Assembly: GCA_937967755.1 (NCBI GenBank)
Contig: CALBTA010000159.1
Coordinates: 1 to 5,277, forward strand
Direction of reading: 5' to 3'
From: an uncultured Planctomycetaceae bacterium
Lineage (GTDB): Bacteria > Planctomycetota > Planctomycetia > Pirellulales > Pirellulaceae
Length of the DNA: 5,277 nucleotides
The notes under the pieces were generated by a model. It was not told the origin of the DNA. It saw only the letters and a program-made list of their open reading frames with translations, and made no database searches. The translations under genes were made by a program, and so were the position numbers. Below, one piece after another: positions 4,410 through 5,277 of the stretch (the stretch's first letter is position 1; each line of letters begins with the position of its first letter).

Positions 4410-5228
4410 TTACCGGCGACGGATTCGATAATACCCGAATCCAGCCAGTCCTGCTGCCATGAGTGACCAGATGGCAACACTCGTAGGTTCCGGCACGGCA
4501 GCAATGATCGGTGTCCCATTGAAAATGTCGCTAATATTCTCCTGGGTCAAAGCAACATCAAATACGGCGAAGTCGTCAATCAGGCCGTTGAAGCTGTTAG
4601 TGCTAGGGGGTTCAGCGCCAATGAGCAGTTCTGAAAATGGCAGTAGTGGGCTGGCACCGCCCGAGGCTACGATTTGCGCGCCGTCGACGTAGATCGACTT
4701 ATTCGCACCATCTTTTACAAAGGCAAAGTGATGCCATTCGTTGTCCGCGAGGCTGCCGGGATTGTTTTGCAAGCGGGTGTTTCCACCACAGCAACCAGCG
4801 GTATCCCAAAAAATAGTTCCGTTTCCCCAAGGGGCGTGCGCTTGAGCACCGCGCTGATTGCCGCCGGCGGTTGGCGAAACGGCCCAGAAGGACGAAGAAT
4901 TGGCAATATCACCTTGCTGATTGGCCCAGAACGAGAATGAGATCGTGTCATTCGTTGTGGCCGCACCTGCGAACGCGTTGGTGGGAATATTGACGCGGTT
5001 ATTCGCTCCATTGAGGTCGATCGAGAAATCTCCGATGTGACCTGGAGCCCAGCCGCCAGTTAAGGTTCCCATTGGACCCATCGTGGGCGAAGCATCCGCG
5101 GTCATGTTTCCCACCCCCTCCTCAAAGGGGTAATAAGCAGTTGGGGTTGGAAGTTGTCCCCATGCGGCCGAAGCGGTCAGAAATCCGATTGCAACTAGAG
5201 TTGCGGGTAAGAACTGGGTGGTTTTCAT
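4410..5228 (-). CDS. LamG-like PEP-CTERM exported protein
   Basis: This 272-residue exported protein is predicted to be processed at both ends. The N-terminus is a Sec signal peptide (MKTTQFLPATLVAIGFLTAS, cleavage near AWG|Q at residue 24). Residues about 30-235 form a concanavalin A/LamG-type beta sandwich: AYYPFEEG at 31, NEWHHFAFVKDG at 163-174, IYVDG at 179-183 and FNGLIDDFAVFDVAL at 213-227 are the hallmark strands. The C-terminus is a PEP-CTERM sorting tag: VPEP at 245-248, a membrane helix to about 267, then RIRRR. Known: such tags are recognised by an exosortase and removed on the way to the cell surface or matrix. LamG domains often bind carbohydrate or protein, but here the ligand is unknown. 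Adjacent cysteines C146-C147 lie in the domain. The ATG at 5228 has GAGG 7 nt upstream. It ends before a strong terminator and is probably monocistronic. Confidence 0.9.
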   Translation of the reverse strand: MKTTQFLPATLVAIGFLTASAAWGQLPTPTAYYPFEEGVGNMTADASPTMGPMGTLTGGWAPGHIGDFSIDLNGANNRVNIPTNAFAGAATTNDTISFSFWANQQGDIANSSSFWAVSPTAGGNQRGAQAHAPWGNGTIFWDTAGCCGGNTRLQNNPGSLADNEWHHFAFVKDGANKSIYVDGAQIVASGGASPLLPFSELLIGAEPPSTNSFNGLIDDFAVFDVALTQENISDIFNGTPIIAAVPEPTSVAIWSLMAAGLAGFGYYRIRRR

Positions 5229-5234
5229 CGTTGG

Positions 5235-5238
5235 ACCT
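5235..5238 (-). promoter_or_regulatory. Shine-Dalgarno site of the PEP-CTERM gene
   Basis: GAGG on the minus strand lies 7 nt before the ATG at 5228. It is one of the few clear ribosome sites in the chromosomal part of the window and fixes this start. The remaining upstream sequence to the window edge shows no convincing promoter boxes. Confidence 0.6.
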
Positions 5239-5277
5239 CGAGAAGATATCGACTAGACAAGAACCACTTAAAGCAAT

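Noticed and set aside
1..5277. CRISPR array, insertion sequence ends or tandem repeats
   Set aside because: Reading both strands showed no regularly spaced direct repeats, no transposase and no terminal inverted repeats.

Overview
The window looks like chromosomal DNA of a planctomycete, probably Pirellulales-like. This is inferred from several signs: a PEP-CTERM exported protein with a LamG-like fold, a small membrane protein opening with an RFQFNLRKLFLLTT-type segment that is very common in that phylum, a Tat-exported metallophosphoesterase, weak or absent Shine-Dalgarno sites on several genes, and moderately high GC. No rRNA or other phylogenetic marker is present, so this assignment is not proven.

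Region 1 (about 1-1668) reads as the right end of an integrated mobile element. Its genes all lie on the minus strand and run leftward, away from the boundary: a possible 46-residue ORF, two small excisionase/MerR-type helix-turn-helix proteins, a stand-alone FtsH-type (M41-like) metallopeptidase domain, and a helical protein that runs off the window. The last two are joined by an ATGA stop/start overlap. The boundary is a 3' fragment of a tRNA-Cys (anticodon arm, T arm, acceptor 3' strand, U73) at 1669-1714. It has no matching 5' half, as expected for the attachment-site copy left by integration into a tRNA gene. From the geometry, the intact tRNA-Cys and probably the integrase should lie beyond the left edge.

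Region 2 (1715-2019) is noncoding. It holds a perfect 10-bp hairpin just after the tRNA fragment, possibly the original tRNA terminator.

Region 3 (2020-3309) has three tightly packed plus-strand genes, none of known function: a cysteine-rich, probably zinc-binding protein, a two-helix membrane protein and a candidate lipoprotein.

Region 4 (3354-5228) has two minus-strand genes for exported proteins: a Tat-dependent calcineurin-like metallophosphoesterase, and a LamG-like PEP-CTERM protein whose 3' end is followed by a nested hairpin with T-tracts on both strands. The two are probably transcribed separately.

The most noteworthy signal is the tRNA-Cys boundary together with the element cargo of paired HTH proteins and an orphan M41-like peptidase. 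No complete new system can be demonstrated, because the element is cut by the window edge.
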